This document shows, in pieces, positions 1 through 7,493 of a DNA stretch of 23,979 nucleotides (positions within the stretch are counted from its first letter, which is position 1; every line of letters starts with the position of its first letter). The DNA comes from Streptomyces sp. NRRL F-6492 (lineage in GTDB: Bacteria; Actinomycetota; Actinomycetes; Streptomycetales; Streptomycetaceae): positions 1 through 23,979 of the forward strand of contig NZ_LGEG01000283.1 of NCBI RefSeq assembly GCF_001280125.1. The letters run 5' to 3'. The notes below the pieces were generated by a model that worked only from the letters and a program-made list of their open reading frames with translations, was not told where the DNA came from and did not search any database. The position numbers were made by a program, and so were the translations under genes.

Positions 1-14
1 CCGGGGGGCCGTTG

Positions 15-54
15 CGTCCCGGGGCCGGGGTGGGGGCCGGCCGGACCCGGGACG
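15..54 (-). terminator. Possible terminator hairpin downstream of pflB
   Basis: A perfect 9-bp inverted repeat, CGTCCCGGG at 15-23 and CCCGGGACG at 46-54, encloses a 22-nt GC-only loop that can itself fold (GCCGG against CCGGC). It lies 20 nt beyond the pflB stop codon in the direction of transcription. There is no U-tract, as is common for actinobacterial hairpin terminators. If it works, pflB is largely monocistronic and any activase gene to the left is read from another promoter or by read-through. Confidence 0.4.
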
Positions 55-74
55 CGGTCAGGGGGGCCCGGCGG

Positions 75-2357
75 TCACAGGGAGCCGTGGAAGGTGCGGT
101 TCAGGACGTCGAGCTGCTGCTCCCGGGTCAGCCGGACGAAGTTCACCGCGTACCCGGAGACCCGGATGGTCAGCTGCGGATGGTTCTCCGGGTGCTCCAT
201 GGCGTCCTCCAGGACCTCGCGGTTCAGGACGTTGACGTTCATGTGGAAGCCGTCGCTCGCCGTGTAGCCGTCCAGGACGCCCGCGAGGTTCCGGATCCGT
301 TCCTCGGGGGTGCGGCCCAGGCCGTCGGGGGTGACGGTGCTGGTCAGCGAGATGCCGTCCTCGGCGTCCGCGTACGGGAGCTTGGCGACCGACAGGGCGG
401 CGGCGACGTAGCCGTGGGTGTCGCGGCCGTTCATCGGGTTGGCGCCCGGCGAGAAGGGCTCGCCCGCGCGGCGCCCGTCGGGGGTGTTGCCGGTCTTCTT
501 GCCGTAGACGACGTTGGAGGTGATGGTCAGGACGGACTGGGTGTGCTCGGCGTTCCGGTAGGTCGGGTGCCTGCGCACCTTCCGCATGAACTCCTCGACC
601 AGGTGGACCGCGATCGCGTCCGCGCGCTCGTCGTTGTTGCCGTAGGCCGGGTAATCGCCCTCGATCAGGTAGTCGGTGGCGAGGCCGGTCGCGTCCCGGA
701 CCGGGACGACCTTCGCGTACTTGATCGCGGCGAGGGAGTCGGCGGCGACGGCGAGGCCGGCGATGCCGCAGGCCATGGTGCGGCGCACGTCCCGGTCGTG
801 GAGCGCCATCTCGATCCGCTCGTACGCGTACTTGTCGTGCATGGCGTGGATGACGTTCAGGGCGTGGACGTAGACGCCCGCGAGCCACTCCAGCTGCTCG
901 TCGAACCGGGCCGCGACCTCGTCGTGATCGAGGACGTCGGAGGTGAGGGCGCCGGTGGCGGGGCCGACCTGGGCGCCGGACCTCTCGTCGCGGCCGCCGT
1001 TGATCGCGTACAGGAGGGCCTTGGCGAGGTTCACGCGGGCGCCGAAGAACTGCATCTGCCGGCCGACGGGCATCGCGGAGACGCAGCAGGCGATGGCGGC
1101 GTCGTCGCCGAAGCGGGGGCGCAGCAGCTCGTCCGACTCGTACTGGACGGAGGAGGTGTCGATGGAGACCTTCGCGCAGAACTCCTTGAATCCCCTCGGG
1201 AGGGCGGGCGACCAGAGGACGGTCATGTTCGGCTCGGGGGCCGGGCCGAGGTTGTAGAGGGTCTGGAGGTAGCGGAAGGAGGTCTTCGTGACCAGCGGCC
1301 GCCCGTCCTCGCCCATGCCGCCGATGGACTCGGTGACCCAGGTCGGGTCGCCGGAGAACAGCTCGTCGTACTCGGGGGTGCGCAGGAAGCGGACGATGCG
1401 GAGCTTGATGACGAAGTCGTCGATCAGCTCCTGGGCCCGCTCCTCGGTGAGGACGCCGGACGCGACGTCCCGCTGGAGGTAGACGTCGAGGAAGGTGGAG
1501 GTGCGGCCGAGGGACATCGCGGCGCCGTTCTGCTCCTTCACGGCGGCGAGGTAGGCGAAGTACAGCCACTGGACGGCCTGGTGGCCGTCGGCGGCGGGTC
1601 CGGAGACGTCGTGGCCGTAGGAGGCGGCCATCGCCTTCAGCTCCCCGAGGGCGCGGATCTGCTCGGCCAGCTCCTCGCGCAGCCGGAGGGTCTCTTCGAG
1701 GGAACGGTCCCCGGCGGGGAGGGAGTTCAGCTCCTCCTTCTCCGCCCTCTTCGCCTCGACGAGCCGGTCGACGCCGTAGAGGGCGACGCGGCGGTAGTCG
1801 CCGATGATCCGGCCGCGGCCGTAGGCGTCGGGCAGACCGGTGACGATCCCGGCCTTGCGGGCGGCGCGGATCTCGGGGGTGTACGCGTCGAAGACCGCGG
1901 CGTTGTGGGTCTTGCGGTACTCGGTGAAGACCTTCTCCAGCTCCTCCGACACGGGGTAGCCGTAGGTCTCCAGGGCGCCGGCGACCATGCGCCAGCCGCC
2001 GTACGGCATGATCGCGCGCTTGAGCGGGGCGTCGGTCTGGAGGCCGACGACCAGCTCCCGGTCGCGGTCGATCCAGCCGGGGGCGTGGGCGGTGATGGTG
2101 GAGGGGACGTCGTACGAGACGTCGTACACGCCCTTGGCGCGCTCCTCGGGGAAGCGGTCGGTGATCGCCTTCCACACGGCGGCGGTCCGCCCGGTGGGGC
2201 CGGCGAGGAAGGAGTCGTCGCCCTCGTACGGCGTGTAGTTCCGCCGGACGAAGTCGCGGACGTCGACGGTTTCGCGCCAGGGCCCGTCCGCGAAGCCCCT
2301 CCAGGCCCGCTCCTCCGCCGTCTCGTCCACGGTCGCCCCAGCAGGGACAGCAGTCAT
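75..2357 (-). CDS. pflB: Formate acetyltransferase (pyruvate formate-lyase), glycyl radical enzyme
   Basis: The 760-residue product has the length of E. coli PflB. The family enzyme cleaves pyruvate with CoA to acetyl-CoA and formate without oxygen, using a glycyl radical. The PFL domain fills most of the protein; the adjacent catalytic cysteines are Cys424-Cys425 in IACCVSAM, and the C-terminal glycine-radical loop RVSGYAVNF puts the radical on Gly735. The fumarate-reductase-like core [10 protein letters not shown] and the C-terminal [14 protein letters not shown] are also typical. The ATG at 2357 was chosen because the protein then aligns from its N-terminus with the family and AGAAGG lies about 10 nt upstream; the frame stays open further upstream only as an artefact of GC content. 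No PFL-activating radical-SAM enzyme is visible in the window; it could lie beyond the left edge. PFL is oxygen-sensitive, so its presence in a Streptomyces suggests fermentative survival under hypoxia. Family assignment is very secure; physiological role is inferred. Confidence 0.97.
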   Translation of the reverse strand: MTAVPAGATVDETAEERAWRGFADGPWRETVDVRDFVRRNYTPYEGDDSFLAGPTGRTAAVWKAITDRFPEERAKGVYDVSYDVPSTITAHAPGWIDRDRELVVGLQTDAPLKRAIMPYGGWRMVAGALETYGYPVSEELEKVFTEYRKTHNAAVFDAYTPEIRAARKAGIVTGLPDAYGRGRIIGDYRRVALYGVDRLVEAKRAEKEELNSLPAGDRSLEETLRLREELAEQIRALGELKAMAASYGHDVSGPAADGHQAVQWLYFAYLAAVKEQNGAAMSLGRTSTFLDVYLQRDVASGVLTEERAQELIDDFVIKLRIVRFLRTPEYDELFSGDPTWVTESIGGMGEDGRPLVTKTSFRYLQTLYNLGPAPEPNMTVLWSPALPRGFKEFCAKVSIDTSSVQYESDELLRPRFGDDAAIACCVSAMPVGRQMQFFGARVNLAKALLYAINGGRDERSGAQVGPATGALTSDVLDHDEVAARFDEQLEWLAGVYVHALNVIHAMHDKYAYERIEMALHDRDVRRTMACGIAGLAVAADSLAAIKYAKVVPVRDATGLATDYLIEGDYPAYGNNDERADAIAVHLVEEFMRKVRRHPTYRNAEHTQSVLTITSNVVYGKKTGNTPDGRRAGEPFSPGANPMNGRDTHGYVAAALSVAKLPYADAEDGISLTSTVTPDGLGRTPEERIRNLAGVLDGYTASDGFHMNVNVLNREVLEDAMEHPENHPQLTIRVSGYAVNFVRLTREQQLDVLNRTFHGSL

Positions 2358-2434
2358 GGCCCGTACCGCCTTCTCGGTTGGTTCGCGGCGTCTTCGCCCG
2401 CCTCCATTCCACTCCTTCCGGCCGGTCGTCCGGG

Positions 2435-2469
2435 TCGGCGATGGTCCCCTTCCGGCGGCCGTAGGTCCC
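2435..2469 (-). promoter_or_regulatory. Tandem DosR/DevR-like boxes upstream of pflB
   Basis: Read on the minus strand, two direct copies of CGGAA-N-GGGACC lie 21 bp apart, two helical turns. The core boxes are GGGACCTACGGCCG (2469 to 2456) and GGGACCATCGCCGA (2448 to 2435). Against the mycobacterial DosR core GGGAC-N4-GNCCC, the first fits except at its last base and the second keeps GGGAC, G and one C. They end about 78 nt upstream of the pflB start, a suitable place for an activator. The repeat is seen directly; assignment to an OsdR/DevR-type hypoxia regulator is inference. Confidence 0.4.
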
Positions 2470-2522
2470 GTTCCGGAGGTACGGAAGGCCCCGGCCGGCG
2501 TCACGCGTGGCACCTGGCCGAA

Positions 2523-2536
2523 AGGGACCGGTCCCT
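2523..2536. promoter_or_regulatory. 14-bp perfect palindrome between divergent pflB and ltrA-like gene
   Basis: AGGGACCGGTCCCT is a perfect palindrome lying 14 nt before the start of the LtrA-like gene and about 165 nt before pflB. It shares the GGGACC half-site with the two boxes closer to pflB, but its GGGAC and GTCCC arms are 2 bp apart, not the 4 bp of a classic DosR box. It may be a third site for the same regulator, or an operator for the LtrA-like gene. Confidence 0.4.
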
Positions 2537-2550
2537 GATGTGCTGTGCTC

Positions 2551-3726
2551 ATGACCAGACCCTTCCTGCCGCTCACGGCCCGCTCCCGCGAGGAGGCCCA
2601 CCGGGCCGCCACGCCCCTGGAGCTCTTCTTCGACCTGTGTTTCGTCGTCGCGGTCGCCCAGGCCGGCGCCGAGCTGGTGCACGCGGTCGCCGAGGGGCAC
2701 GCGGGCCCGGGCATCGCGAACTACGCGATGGTCTTCTTCGCGATCTGGTGGGCCTGGATGAACTTCTCCTGGTTCGCCTCCGCGTACGACAACGACGACG
2801 TCCTCTACCGGGTCGTCACCCTCGTGCAGATCGCCGGCGTCCTGATCCTCGCCGCCGGCGTCTCGCGGGCCTTCGAGGAGCACGACTTCCTCGTCGTCTA
2901 CCTCGGCTACGTCGTGATGCGGCTCGCCCTCGTCTTCCAGTGGCTGCGCGCCGCGCACCACGCGACGGACCCGGCCGAGCGGACGATGTGCCGCCGGTAC
3001 GCGGGCGGGGTGCTGCTCTGCCAGGTCGGCTGGCTCGGTCTGGTCCTCGCGCCCGAGCCCGCGCGCGCGTGGGTCTTCCTCGTCATGGCGCTGGCCGAGC
3101 TGTCCGTCCCCCTGTACGCCGAGCGGGCCGTCACCAGCGCCTGGCACGCGCACCACATCGCCGAGCGGTACGGCCTGTTCACCCTCATCGTCCTCGGCGA
3201 GACCGTCGCCGCCGCGACCGTCGCCGTGAAGTCCGGCATCGTCGAGAACGACGCCCTGGACGAGCTGCTGCCGATCGCCGCCGGCGGCCTGCTGCTCGTC
3301 TTCGCCGCCTGGTGGGTCTACTTCGTCGTGCCCGCCCACGACCGGCTGACCTCCAGCCGCCAGGCCTTCCTGTGGGGGTACGGGCACTACGTGATCCTCA
3401 TGTCGGCCGCCGCCATCGGCGCGGGCCTGGAGATCGCCGTCGAGCAGGCCGTGGGCGAGGCCCACGTCTCCACCCTCTCGGCCTCGGCCGCCGTGACGAT
3501 CCCGTCGGCCCTCTTCCTGCTCCTGGTGTGGCTGCTGCACGCCCGCTACTTCAAGGTGGGCACCGCCCAGCAGCTCGTCCTGCCGGTCGCGTCCCTCGCG
3601 ATCCTGATGTGCTCCTTCGCGGGCCGCTGGGCCGTCCTCGCGGCCGGTCTCGTCGCGGCGGCGGCCGTCGCGACCGGGGTGGCCCTGAGCGCCCGGAACC
3701 CGGCGACGCGGGGCGCCGGGGCCTGA
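2551..3726 (+). CDS. Low temperature requirement protein A (LtrA) family membrane protein
   Basis: A polytopic inner-membrane protein of 391 residues with the LtrA-family opening [17 protein letters not shown] and the conserved segments [26 protein letters not shown], split here as [10 protein letters not shown] then [12 protein letters not shown], and [18 protein letters not shown]. Roughly ten hydrophobic helices can be picked out along its whole length. The family is named for a Listeria gene needed for growth in the cold; its molecular function is unknown. Start choice: ATG at 2551; a GTG two codons earlier (2545) is possible, and neither has a good ribosome site, so a short or absent leader is likely. 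It is divergent from pflB across a 193-nt region carrying palindromic elements. The next gene begins 33 nt downstream on the same strand and may be co-transcribed. Confidence 0.9.
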   Translation: MTRPFLPLTARSREEAHRAATPLELFFDLCFVVAVAQAGAELVHAVAEGHAGPGIANYAMVFFAIWWAWMNFSWFASAYDNDDVLYRVVTLVQIAGVLILAAGVSRAFEEHDFLVVYLGYVVMRLALVFQWLRAAHHATDPAERTMCRRYAGGVLLCQVGWLGLVLAPEPARAWVFLVMALAELSVPLYAERAVTSAWHAHHIAERYGLFTLIVLGETVAAATVAVKSGIVENDALDELLPIAAGGLLLVFAAWWVYFVVPAHDRLTSSRQAFLWGYGHYVILMSAAAIGAGLEIAVEQAVGEAHVSTLSASAAVTIPSALFLLLVWLLHARYFKVGTAQQLVLPVASLAILMCSFAGRWAVLAAGLVAAAAVATGVALSARNPATRGAGA

Positions 3727-3759
3727 ACACCGGGCGGAGGCCCGTGGTAGGCAGGGCGC

Positions 3760-4881
3760 ATGACGGAGCCCGGGAAGACGACGGACGGCCAGGACGGGAT
3801 CAGCGACGCACGGGACGGGGTCAGCGACGCACGGGACGGGATCACCGACGTGGGCGGGCTGCGCGTGGGGCACGCGCGCGTGGCCGGGCCGGGGGCGCTG
3901 AGCGGCACCACCGTGGTGCTCGCCCCGGAGGGCGGCGTGACCGCCGCCGTGGACGTACGGGGCGGGGGGCCGGGGACGCGCGAGACGGATGCCCTGGATC
4001 CGAGGAACGTGGTGCGGCGGATCGACGCGGTCGTCCTGACCGGCGGCAGCGCGTACGGCCTCGACTCCGCCTCCGGGGTGACGGCCTGGCTGGCGGAGCG
4101 GCACCGGGGCGTGCGGGTGGGCCCCGACCCGTCCCACGTGGTGCCGGTGGTGCCCGCCGCCTGCGTCTTCGACCTGGGCCGGGGCGGCGACTTCACCGCC
4201 CGGCCGGACGCGTCGACGGGGTGGGCGGCGGCGGAGGCGGCCCACGCGAGCGGCGACCACGCGCGCGTGGGGACGGGCGCGGTCGGCGCGGGCACCGGGG
4301 CCGTGGTCGGCGGCCTGCGGGGCGGCGTCGGGACGGCGAGCACGGTCCTGGAGTCGGGGATCACGGTCGGGGCGCTGGTCGTGGTGAACGCGGTGGGCTC
4401 GGCCGTGGACCCGACGACGGGCGTCCCGTACGGCGCCTACTTCGAGGACGGCAGGACCGTCTTCCCCGACCCGGAGGTCCACGGGGCGGCGCTGCGGCGG
4501 CTCGCGCGGGCGCGGGCGGCGGCCGTCCCGCCCCCGCTGAACACCACGCTCGCCGTGGTCGCGACGGACGCGGCGCTGACCCGCGCGCAGGCGCGGAAGG
4601 TGGCGGGCACGGCGCACGACGGCATCGCGCGCGCCGTGCGGCCGGTGCACCTGATGAACGACGGGGACACGGTCTTCGCGCTGGCCACCGGCGCCCGGGA
4701 GCTGCCGGAGGAGCCGGGCCCGCTCGCCCTGAACGAGGTCCTGGCGGCGGGCGCGGACCTGGTGACCCGGGCGATCGTCCGCGCGCTGCTCGCGGCCCCC
4801 GGCGGCCTGCGCGGCCCGGGCGGCGACTTCCCCTCGTACCGCGAGCTGTACGGGCCGCCGGCGGAGCCGTACTCCCGGTAA
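3760..4881 (+). CDS. P1 family peptidase (S58, DmpA/BapA-like Ntn hydrolase)
   Basis: The 373-residue product belongs to the DmpA-type aminopeptidases, which self-cleave into two subunits so that the new N-terminal Ser or Thr becomes the nucleophile. Family hallmarks are GITDVGGLRVGHARV near residues 27-41, VVLTGGSAYGLDSASGV at 91-107, and the processing site NTTLAVVATDAAL at 261-273. By comparison with BapA/DmpA, cleavage is expected after Asn261 with Thr262 as nucleophile, Thr in place of Ser. Substrates of the family include N-terminal D- or beta-amino acids; the real substrate here is unknown. No signal peptide is seen, so it is probably cytoplasmic. The N-terminus carries a tandem repeat (DGxSDAR twice, then DGITD) ahead of the usual family start. 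A hairpin at 4903-4922 probably ends the transcript. Confidence 0.9.
   Translation: MTEPGKTTDGQDGISDARDGVSDARDGITDVGGLRVGHARVAGPGALSGTTVVLAPEGGVTAAVDVRGGGPGTRETDALDPRNVVRRIDAVVLTGGSAYGLDSASGVTAWLAERHRGVRVGPDPSHVVPVVPAACVFDLGRGGDFTARPDASTGWAAAEAAHASGDHARVGTGAVGAGTGAVVGGLRGGVGTASTVLESGITVGALVVVNAVGSAVDPTTGVPYGAYFEDGRTVFPDPEVHGAALRRLARARAAAVPPPLNTTLAVVATDAALTRAQARKVAGTAHDGIARAVRPVHLMNDGDTVFALATGARELPEEPGPLALNEVLAAGADLVTRAIVRALLAAPGGLRGPGGDFPSYRELYGPPAEPYSR
3793..3850 (+). repeat. 21-bp tandem repeat inside the peptidase N-terminus
   Basis: Two full copies (3793-3813, 3814-3834) and a partial third (3835-3850) of a 21-bp unit beginning GACGGGRTCAGCGACG. Each unit encodes seven residues, DGxSDAR. 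The third copy merges into DGITDVGGLRVGH, the usual family N-terminus, so the repeat appears to have grown by in-frame duplication of the first codons of the conserved domain. Confidence 0.85.
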
Positions 4882-4902
4882 GCGCGGGGGAGTTGGGGAG
4901 AA

Positions 4903-4922
4903 GCGGGGGGAACTTCCCCCGC
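4903..4922 (+). terminator. Hairpin terminator after the P1 peptidase gene
   Basis: GCGGGGG (4903-4909) pairs with CCCCCGC (4916-4922) around the loop GAACTT, 21 nt after the stop codon, followed by a short T-containing stretch (CTTCGTTTTG at 4928-4937). This agrees with a rho-independent terminator that separates the peptidase from the DUF6227 gene. Confidence 0.6.
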
Positions 4923-5020
4923 ACGCGCTTCGTTTTGCCGGAACACCGGACACGATGTCAGACCCAGGGACTACGTTAAGCAAGCATCAAGTGACATGCG
5001 GCGACGGCCTGGAGATCCCC

Positions 5021-5797
5021 TTGAACGATCCGCAGGATCACCCCGATCCGTACGAGACGACCGAGGCGCACGTCGAACGGCTCCTCGGCCGGGCGCTCAA
5101 CTCCTTCGACCTGCCCGACTCGACCGTCGAGCGCCTCTCCACGGCGCTCGCGCACTCCAGCGCGCTGCACTCCTCGCACCACAGCGCGTCGCTGCACCGC
5201 ACGACCCACCGCCACACCTATCTGCTCGCCGACGGCGGCGCCCTCAGCCTGTGGGAGCTGGTGCACGACGCCGGCCGGGACGGCGCCGAGCGGCACGAGC
5301 TGTACGCGGAGGAGGCGGAGGCCCGGCTCGCCGCCTCCCGCCTGCCCTCCGGAGCCCCGGCGCGCCGGCCGGCGGAGCACCCGGACGGGCGCGTCCTCGA
5401 CGAGGACGACGACTTCGAGCCGCTGAGCGCCCTGCTCGCCCGCCCGATACCCGCCCAGCCCCGGATGTACGTGCCGGACAACTCCGCCGACCACGCCCGC
5501 CGCGTCCTGCGGCGCGCGGAGAACGCGGACCGGCCGGGCGAGGGGACGGCCCGCCGTCTCCGGCTCGCCTTCGCGCACCACATCACGCAGGCCTTCGGCC
5601 GCCACTGCCCGCCGGAGGGGGGCCGGAGCGCCGGCTTCACCCTCTACGAGCACCAGTTCCTGCTGCTCGACGGCAGCGAGGTCAGCCTCTGGGAGGTCGA
5701 GCACACGGCGACGCCCGACGGACGCCACATGTGCGAGGTGTACGAGGACGAGGACACGGCCCGCGGGGCGATGGAGACCCGCGCCCGGGTGCGCTGA
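5021..5797 (+). CDS. DUF6227 family protein (actinomycete-specific, unknown function)
   Basis: I recognise this as a Streptomyces DUF6227-type protein by PYETTEAHVERLLGRALNSF and the histidine/serine-rich HSSALHSSHHSASLHRTTHRH segment; its function is not known. It is soluble, without signal peptide or membrane helix. The two halves look duplicated: YLLADGGALSLWELVHDA with a following HELYAEEAEARLA (about residues 68-105) mirrors FLLLDGSEVSLWEVEHTA with CEVYEDEDTARGA (about residues 211-248). Start choice: TTG at 5021 has GGAG six nt upstream and gives MNDPQDHPDPYETTE. An ATG at 4955 is in frame, but the 22 codons it would add use A/T third positions (TCA, CCA, ACT, CAT, CAA) and a TTA codon, unlike real coding sequence here, so that stretch is read as leader. 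Length 258 residues. Confidence 0.8.
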   Translation: MNDPQDHPDPYETTEAHVERLLGRALNSFDLPDSTVERLSTALAHSSALHSSHHSASLHRTTHRHTYLLADGGALSLWELVHDAGRDGAERHELYAEEAEARLAASRLPSGAPARRPAEHPDGRVLDEDDDFEPLSALLARPIPAQPRMYVPDNSADHARRVLRRAENADRPGEGTARRLRLAFAHHITQAFGRHCPPEGGRSAGFTLYEHQFLLLDGSEVSLWEVEHTATPDGRHMCEVYEDEDTARGAMETRARVR

Positions 5798-5813
5798 CCT
5801 CCGGCCGCGCGGC

Positions 5814-5857
5814 GAAGGGCCCCCGCCCCGGGGTGGTTCCCGGGGCGGGGGCCCTTC
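5814..5857. terminator. Bidirectional terminator, 19-bp perfect stem
   Basis: A 19-bp perfect GC-rich stem (5814-5832 with 5839-5857, arms starting GAAGGGCCCC and ending GGGGCCCTTC) closes a 6-nt loop GTGGTT. It sits between the convergent DUF6227 gene (stop at 5797) and the DHA2 exporter gene (stop at 5871). The AA and TT at the outer ends of the stem favour function in both directions. Confidence 0.8.
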
Positions 5858-5870
5858 GGCGGGGCCGCGC

Positions 5871-7430
5871 TCAGTGGGTGAGCGCCGGCTCCTTCCCGAC
5901 GCCGGGCGCCGGGGCGGTCTCGTCGTCGCCGCCCTCCAGGTGCTGCTTCGGCTTCGCGGGCAGCGCGAACATCACCAGGAAGATCACGGCGAGGACGCCC
6001 GCCACCCAGCCCAGGGAGTTCTGGAAGGCGTCGGTGAAGGCCGCGCCCGTCTCCGCCGGGGCCTTCCCGAGCCGGTCGTCGTCGATCACGCCGAAGAAGA
6101 CGACCGACACCAGGCCGAGGCCGAGCGCGTTGCCCATCTGGGTGGTGGTGTTGATGAGGCCCGAGGCCGAGCCGGCGTGCTCGCGCGGGACCTCGGAGAG
6201 GACCGCGTCCGTCAGCGGGGCCACGATCAGGCCCATGCCGACGCCCATGACGACCAGCGGCGGGATCATCTGCCAGGACGCGATCCCCGTCCCGTAGCGG
6301 CCCGCCTCGAAGAGGTAGAGCAGGACACCCGCCGTCATCGTCAGGGCGCCCGCCTGGAGCACCTTGCGGCCGAAGCGCGGCACCAGCTTCTGCACCGAGA
6401 GACCGGCGGCCACCGAGACCGCGATCGAGAACGGCACTCCGGTGAGGCCCGCCCGCAGCGGGGTCCAGCCGAGCCCGATCTGCATGTAGAGCGTCCAGAC
6501 CAGGAAGAAGATGCCCATCACGACGCCGAAGGTCAGCTGGACCGCGATGCCGGCCGCGAAGCTCTTCACCCTGAACAGCGACAGCTCGACGAGCGGCGAA
6601 CCGTCCTTGCGCGCCTTGTACCTCTCGTACGCGACGAGGAGGCCGAAGACGGGCAGGCTGCCGGCCATCATCAGGTGGCCCCACAGCGGCCAGTCCAGCT
6701 CGCGGCCGCGCGTCAGCGGGTAGATCAGCATGAGCAGCGCGGCCGTCACCAGGAGCACGCCGACCAGGTCGAGGCGGAGCGCCTTCGGCGCCTTGGACTC
6801 GATGATGAACTTCCGGCCCAGGAGCAGGCCGGCGATGCCGACCGGCAGGTTGATGAGGAAGATCGGGCGCCACTCCAGGCCCGCGATGTTCCACTGGGTG
6901 AGCAGCGCGCCGAGCAGCGGACCGGAGACCGCGCCCAGGCCGACGATCGCGCCGAAGAGGCCGAAGACCTTGCCGCGCTCGTGCGCCGGGAAGGTGACGT
7001 GGACGATCGACAGGACCTGCGGCACCATCATCGCGGCCGCCGCGCCCTGGAGGAGGCGGGAGCCGACCAGCATCTCCTGGTTGGCGGCGAGGCCGCAGAG
7101 CGCCGAGGCGAGCGTGAAGCCGGCGGTGCCGAGGAGGAAGAGGCGCTTGCGGCCGTAGATGTCGCCGAGCCGTCCGCCGGTGATCAGTCCGGCGGCGAAC
7201 GCGAGCGCGTACCCGGCGGTGATCCACTGGATGGCCCCGAAGGAGGCCCCGAGGTCCCGCTCGATGCTGGGGATCGCGATGTTGACGATCGTGGCGTCGA
7301 CCAGGTCCATGAAGGCGGCGGTCATGACGATGGCGAGGGCGATCCAGCGCCGCTTGTCGCCGGGGTCGGCGGGGGCCGTGTGCGGGTCGGCGGGTGCCGC
7401 CGCGTCGGTGACGGCGTCGTGTGAACTCAT
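5871..7430 (-). CDS. MFS transporter, DHA2 (14-helix) drug:H+ antiporter family
   Basis: A 519-residue polytopic membrane protein. Family signatures: FMDLVDATIVNIAIPSIERDL in helix 1 (motif D1), GGRLGDIYGRKR between helices 2 and 3 (motif A), and the antiporter-type motif C region GLGAVSGPLLGALLTQ in helix 5. These mark the DHA2 branch, which exports drugs, dyes or endogenous metabolites with proton antiport. The substrate cannot be told from sequence. Start: ATG at 7430; an in-frame ATG at 7451 is closer to the operator-like repeat, and neither has a clear ribosome site, so the transcript may be leaderless. The gene is divergent from a WYL-domain regulator at 7494, which probably controls it through the inverted repeat at 7453-7471. 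Confidence 0.92.
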   Translation of the reverse strand: MSSHDAVTDAAAPADPHTAPADPGDKRRWIALAIVMTAAFMDLVDATIVNIAIPSIERDLGASFGAIQWITAGYALAFAAGLITGGRLGDIYGRKRLFLLGTAGFTLASALCGLAANQEMLVGSRLLQGAAAAMMVPQVLSIVHVTFPAHERGKVFGLFGAIVGLGAVSGPLLGALLTQWNIAGLEWRPIFLINLPVGIAGLLLGRKFIIESKAPKALRLDLVGVLLVTAALLMLIYPLTRGRELDWPLWGHLMMAGSLPVFGLLVAYERYKARKDGSPLVELSLFRVKSFAAGIAVQLTFGVVMGIFFLVWTLYMQIGLGWTPLRAGLTGVPFSIAVSVAAGLSVQKLVPRFGRKVLQAGALTMTAGVLLYLFEAGRYGTGIASWQMIPPLVVMGVGMGLIVAPLTDAVLSEVPREHAGSASGLINTTTQMGNALGLGLVSVVFFGVIDDDRLGKAPAETGAAFTDAFQNSLGWVAGVLAVIFLVMFALPAKPKQHLEGGDDETAPAPGVGKEPALTH

Positions 7431-7452
7431 ACGAAGAAAGATAGGAGGCATA

Positions 7453-7471
7453 TAGGTCAGGTCGTGTCCTA
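7453..7471. promoter_or_regulatory. Operator-like inverted repeat between exporter and WYL regulator
   Basis: TAGGTCA (7453-7459) and TGTCCTA (7465-7471) form an imperfect inverted repeat with a 5-bp centre and one mismatch, consensus TAGGWCA-N5-TGWCCTA. It lies exactly 22 nt from the exporter ATG (7430) and 22 nt from the regulator ATG (7494). Its position over both presumed promoters suggests it is the autoregulatory operator of the WYL regulator. Confidence 0.55.
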
Positions 7472-7493
7472 GATCGGCCCCATCCTGGACGGC

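Noticed and set aside
2358..2714. Upstream extension of the pflB frame.
   Set aside because: It would overlap the start of the LtrA-like gene and adds residues unlike any PFL. The ATG at 2357 gives the family length of 760 residues.
12..4979. Very long open frame on the plus strand antisense to pflB, and an equally long one on the minus strand (58-4983).
   Set aside because: Such frames are open only because high GC removes stop codons. They are low-complexity (Arg, Gly, Ala, Val, Asp) and overlap genes with recognisable families in other frames.
4955..5020. ATG at 4955 with an in-frame TTA codon as the DUF6227 start (possible bldA-dependent gene).
   Set aside because: Codon use in these 22 codons is non-coding in character, and TTG at 5021 has a properly spaced ribosome site and fits the family start.
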